64,000 nt of DNA from assembly GCA_020726505.1 (NCBI GenBank), contig JAHLEZ010000022.1, positions 930,001-994,000 on the forward strand. Reading direction: 5' to 3'. The position numbers and the translations under genes are program-made. The stretch comes from Leptodontidium sp. MPI-SDFR-AT-0119 (Eukaryota; Ascomycota; Leotiomycetes; Helotiales; Leptodontidiaceae). Below the pieces are notes generated by a model. It did not search any database and was not told the DNA's origin. It worked only from the letters and a program-made list of their open reading frames with translations. Shown here piece after piece: positions 60,648 through 64,000 of the stretch (positions are counted from its first letter, which is position 1; each line of letters starts with the position of its first letter).

Positions 60648-63268
60648 CACGCAAGGGTGGCTTTCCCCTCTCGCATCCCCCCACCAGCCCCCAGTCCAAT
60701 ACTTTACTCTTTCTTGTGATGAAGTTCGTCTGTATTTGAAATATGAGCTGCGTGGCGGCTTGGTAGGAATGCACCAATGCAGCTTTCCTGCCATCCTGAG
60801 CAAGTGATTTGAGGATCGCGGTTGCATGGGAGGTGCGCCTTGCTGTACTGTATGCCAGGTAGCTTCGGAGCACCATTCCCTGCTTCATGTTTCAGGAAGA
60901 AGCAAATACTGGGTCATATTGAAGAGGAGGATGAACAGGTCTGATGATAGTGATATTTGGATGGGGTTTAAAAACTTGAGATTTGAATAGATGTAGGTAG
61001 GTTTTTAGGGTACTTGGAAGGCCTCCCCAAGGTCCAGCGCGCCTTGTCACACTGTTCTTGGCCAGTTACAATTGAGAAGGTGGATGGCTTAGTGCAGAGA
61101 GCTTGTCATGTGTACTCATGTCATTGTCTTTGAGAGGCATTGCAGAATCCCAAGGAAGTTCGCGATTGCAGCCAACAAGTTGGATACCATACCATGATGC
61201 CAAACGGCGACGTTGAATATTAGATCGCCGATACCAACGGCCATGGTGGTGGGGTTGAAGTCTGTCTCATGCGCAGTGCAAGTGTCTTCGGCCTGCGTTG
61301 GAGATGTTGTGGGACTGTGAGTTGTCGATTTCTCGAGTTTGTCTAACGAATGGTTGTATTTCGTACTTCTCTTCAGTGATCGTGGAGAATATTGGCAGGC
61401 TTCTTGCGGCTATTTAAATGCGCTATTGAACGAGGAAGATTCGAAATGATGTAGCACAGAGTGTTAGATGGAGATGGTTCCGCTGAGCCTTTGCTCATGG
61501 TGTTGACACTGCTTGATTTCCTGAGCGAGGGCGTCGTGGAGAGGCCAGTACCGAAGTAAACAATGCAATATCTGCTGCTCTGGAACACCTTGAATTGACT
61601 GAAAATGCACAATTAATGGCTCTCAATACTAAAAGCCACACAAATTAATCGGCAAGATCTAATTTACCAGGTCGTGATGATTGTGTTGCTATTTTCGTTG
61701 GGATTCATTGATTCTCGCTTGTTGTTTCTCTGTTAGGCCAGCCAATTCCCGAGTATTCGGGTCAACAGAAGCTGACAAAGTTGGGGAACTGCGCCGACAC
61801 CGTGAACTATTTATGCTTTAGAATGCTGCCAAAACACTGCTCTGATGTTCTTGTAACCTGATTCTCGATTGATAAAGTTCTCGCAATGAAACTTCGGAGT
61901 TCCGACGATGAGAGGTTGCTTGTTGATGTGTCTGCGACGGATTGATCGGGCGGCCTGCAACTCCACCAACGCTTTCTCTCCTGGATGCGAAACATCTTTA
62001 TTCTGTATGCTATCTTCGAGTTAAATCCAACTTCGTGACCAAACCCCCTTCTGTTAATGACCCGGCTGACTGGCATAACATGACACGCAATAGACAATCC
62101 ATTCGAATACCTCGATCATCCCCTGTCCCTTCGAACCCGACTTCTCGTCTCCAAAGCACTCGAATCCCTACCCTACCGTCGAAACGATACCGCCTCACCG
62201 TCCATAATCTTCCTCTTGCAGTCATACTCCGCGAGCATTCCCGTCAGGCATACTGTACCCATCAAGTCAAGTCTGTTAAGTCCCTCATTAGCTTTCGAAG
62301 CGCTGAGGGCCCTAGATTTTCTTGTTTTGCTGCAAGCCGACGTCCTCCGAAGAAACTCGTCGAACTACAACACAGTCGCGTGCTTGCGGATGTAGCGCAG
62401 CAAGACACAGCACAATAGCTGGTAACAGTGAAATGCTCCCACGGCCCTTGCGAACTCCCTGAGATGTTCTTCTGGTCCTCGGAAGTGTTTCCTGAATCTA
62501 GGACGAATCTGCTTCAACGGACGAAGCTCTTCCGAACAACAACCCAGGAGGAGAAGAGATGAACATAAGGAATAAACGGCGGCTGTCTTGGAGCTACAGT
62601 TACTATTCGAGGTAATGAGGTATGGTCGACTTGACAAGAGACCGAATCATACCTGACTTCTGTGGCCACGGCAGTCAAGTCCATTTCTTTCGAGTCTTGG
62701 ACACATCTTGAAGTTTGAGGATCTTGCTCAACGAACATCAAGTGATCAGAAGCTTAGTTGGATTCACTCTGTACTAGGTTGTATTGGATTTTATGCGTTG
62801 TTTCTTGCTTTGCTTGCGAAGCTCTGCAATCTCTGGTTTAACTACAAACTCAAGCCTATCGGCAATGGTCTCTGAAGCAAAACTTTGCCTTTTGCGAAAG
62901 CATTTGCAGCTCAATGACATTCGTATCTGTCTCACTGTTCTACTAGCCAATTTTTAGAGCCTGCGAAGGCCAGGGAGGGAGTATAGATAGTAGTCTATTG
63001 TTTATTGAGGAAGGTATCCTCGCGCCAACTTTGCGATCAGTGGCCTGCTTCTGATCATATCCCTGATTTCATTGATGACTTGATCAACAATGTTCTCCCA
63101 ATCATGGTCTCCACATTGTCATAATCTCTTCACTGCCTCTAAATTTCCTGCGCTAGTCCATCACTTTTCAATTCGGCGCGACGGCGACTCCGTCTGAATT
63201 CCTGGAAGCCAGGGGTAGTTTAGTGACTGGACATTAATCTATTCATTCCGAACTTGATTCTCCACTCT

Positions 63269-63578
63269 TATAAATACACCCACTTCGTATATCTCTAATA
63301 TCGCACCTCTTCCAATTATTCACTTCCGAAGAAGCCCAGGAAACTCCAGGCATCAACGAGGCACCAAAACCTCCCCCCTATTCCTGCTCATGCAGCTAGC
63401 CGCATAGCCGAATTTAAGCGGGGGGAGGCCACAACAGCGGCCACGGCGACCATATCAAAGACCTGCCTACTTACAGGGAATTGAATCCTGTAGCTGAAAA
63501 GACGGCGTGTCCGTCATTGTGGTCTCTGATCTGCAACCGCGGCACCGCCGCTAGAAATCTGCCTTGCCGGCCCTTTTT
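63269..63578 (+). ncRNA. candidate structured RNA gene
   Basis: TATAAATA at 63269-63276 is followed by four separate hairpins: 63370-63378 with 63420-63428 (CCTCCCCCC/GGGGGGAGG, with an inner CTGC/GCAG hairpin), 63472-63477 with 63487-63492 (TACAGG/CCTGTA), 63501-63505 with 63511-63515 (GACGG/CCGTC), and 63539-63543 with 63547-63551 (GCGGC/GCCGC). A T5 run at 63574-63578 could end RNA polymerase III transcription. No match to U1-U6, 5S, SRP or RNase P/MRP motifs was seen by eye. Hairpins may occur by chance, so this is a candidate only. Confidence 0.25.
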
Positions 63579-64000
63579 CATGACTCCTTCCTTCCCTTCA
63601 CTCCTTATGTATGGTGACGCATAATTCAAGGCAGCAGGACTTCAGCTGTAAACTCAATATCTGTGATGAAATGGCACGGTTCTATAGTCCCTGGAAATGT
63701 ATTTGATTGTTTTTTTCCTTTTTTTTTTCTTCGCAGAGATGGCCTCGCCGCCTGATGTTGACAAGTGTTGACAAAGTTTCGGTTCCTCCGACTGGTGCCT
63801 TTGGTGCTACATATGCAGCTCGTTACATTGGTCTTGACGAGTAAGTGGGAGGGCAAGAGAGGAAGTTATGTTTGGAATGTATAAATGGATTTGCACAGCC
63901 CGATACTAGATGCTCGATACTTGACTTGACTTTAGAGTTGCGGCGCTGCATCGTTTAGGCTAATGTCCTCTGTCCTGGAGAGGGTCAAGTGATTGACTGG
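63579..64000. other. intergenic to right edge
   Basis: A T tract at about 63,711-63,730 and no supported gene. Confidence 0.5.

Larger units (their letters stand above)
57705..63268. other. gene desert downstream of the Myb-like gene
   Basis: 5.6 kb without a supported gene. It holds simple repeats (listed), an 18-bp palindrome and short open frames, one of which (61116-61244, minus) encodes a hydrophobic 42-residue peptide. Confidence 0.5.

Overview
The window is nuclear DNA of a filamentous ascomycete (Pezizomycotina, probably a leotiomycete; the class is an inference). The evidence is: short introns of about 45-80 nt with GTAAGT/GTATGT donors and CTAAC/CTGAC branch sites, fungal-only families (HET domain, Zn2Cys6 regulators, NmrA-like, fungal ubiquitin-like ULD), a white-collar-2 photoreceptor partner, and relaxed gene spacing. 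Exon joins were worked out by hand from splice signals and reading-frame phase. No tRNA, rRNA or CRISPR array was found.

0-10 kb: the last codons of an upstream gene, then wc-2 (light signalling, minus strand) and rad50 (double-strand-break repair, plus strand), transcribed divergently from a 0.7 kb region, then a HET-domain protein. rad50 has an unusual 5' end: its start codon is split across introns and a 2-nt exon fits best.

10-20.5 kb looks like accessory, non-self-recognition type DNA: the HET gene, a broken TPR gene relic, a Zn2Cys6 factor with a GC-AG intron inside the zinc cluster, a small secreted protein, and an 870-aa protein joining a fungal STAND-type N-terminal region, a ubiquitin-like domain and a STE20/PAK-like kinase with altered HRD and DFG motifs.

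21-46 kb: a second Zn2Cys6 regulator, an EDEM-type GH47 protein of ER-associated degradation, an NmrA-like protein, a small protein with a His/Cys-rich tail, an Hsp20 chaperone with a long internal insert, a two-finger C2H2 protein, an AT-rich island, a cysteine-rich C2H2 protein with an apparent frameshift, and a secreted GH5 exo-beta-1,3-glucanase.

46-64 kb is a gene desert of about 18 kb holding one convincing gene, a Myb/SANT-like regulator at 56.0-57.7 kb with a probable 5'-UTR intron. The desert has simple repeats, a G-rich tract beside an AT tract, and a candidate structured RNA near 63.4 kb with a TATA element upstream and a T5 run downstream.
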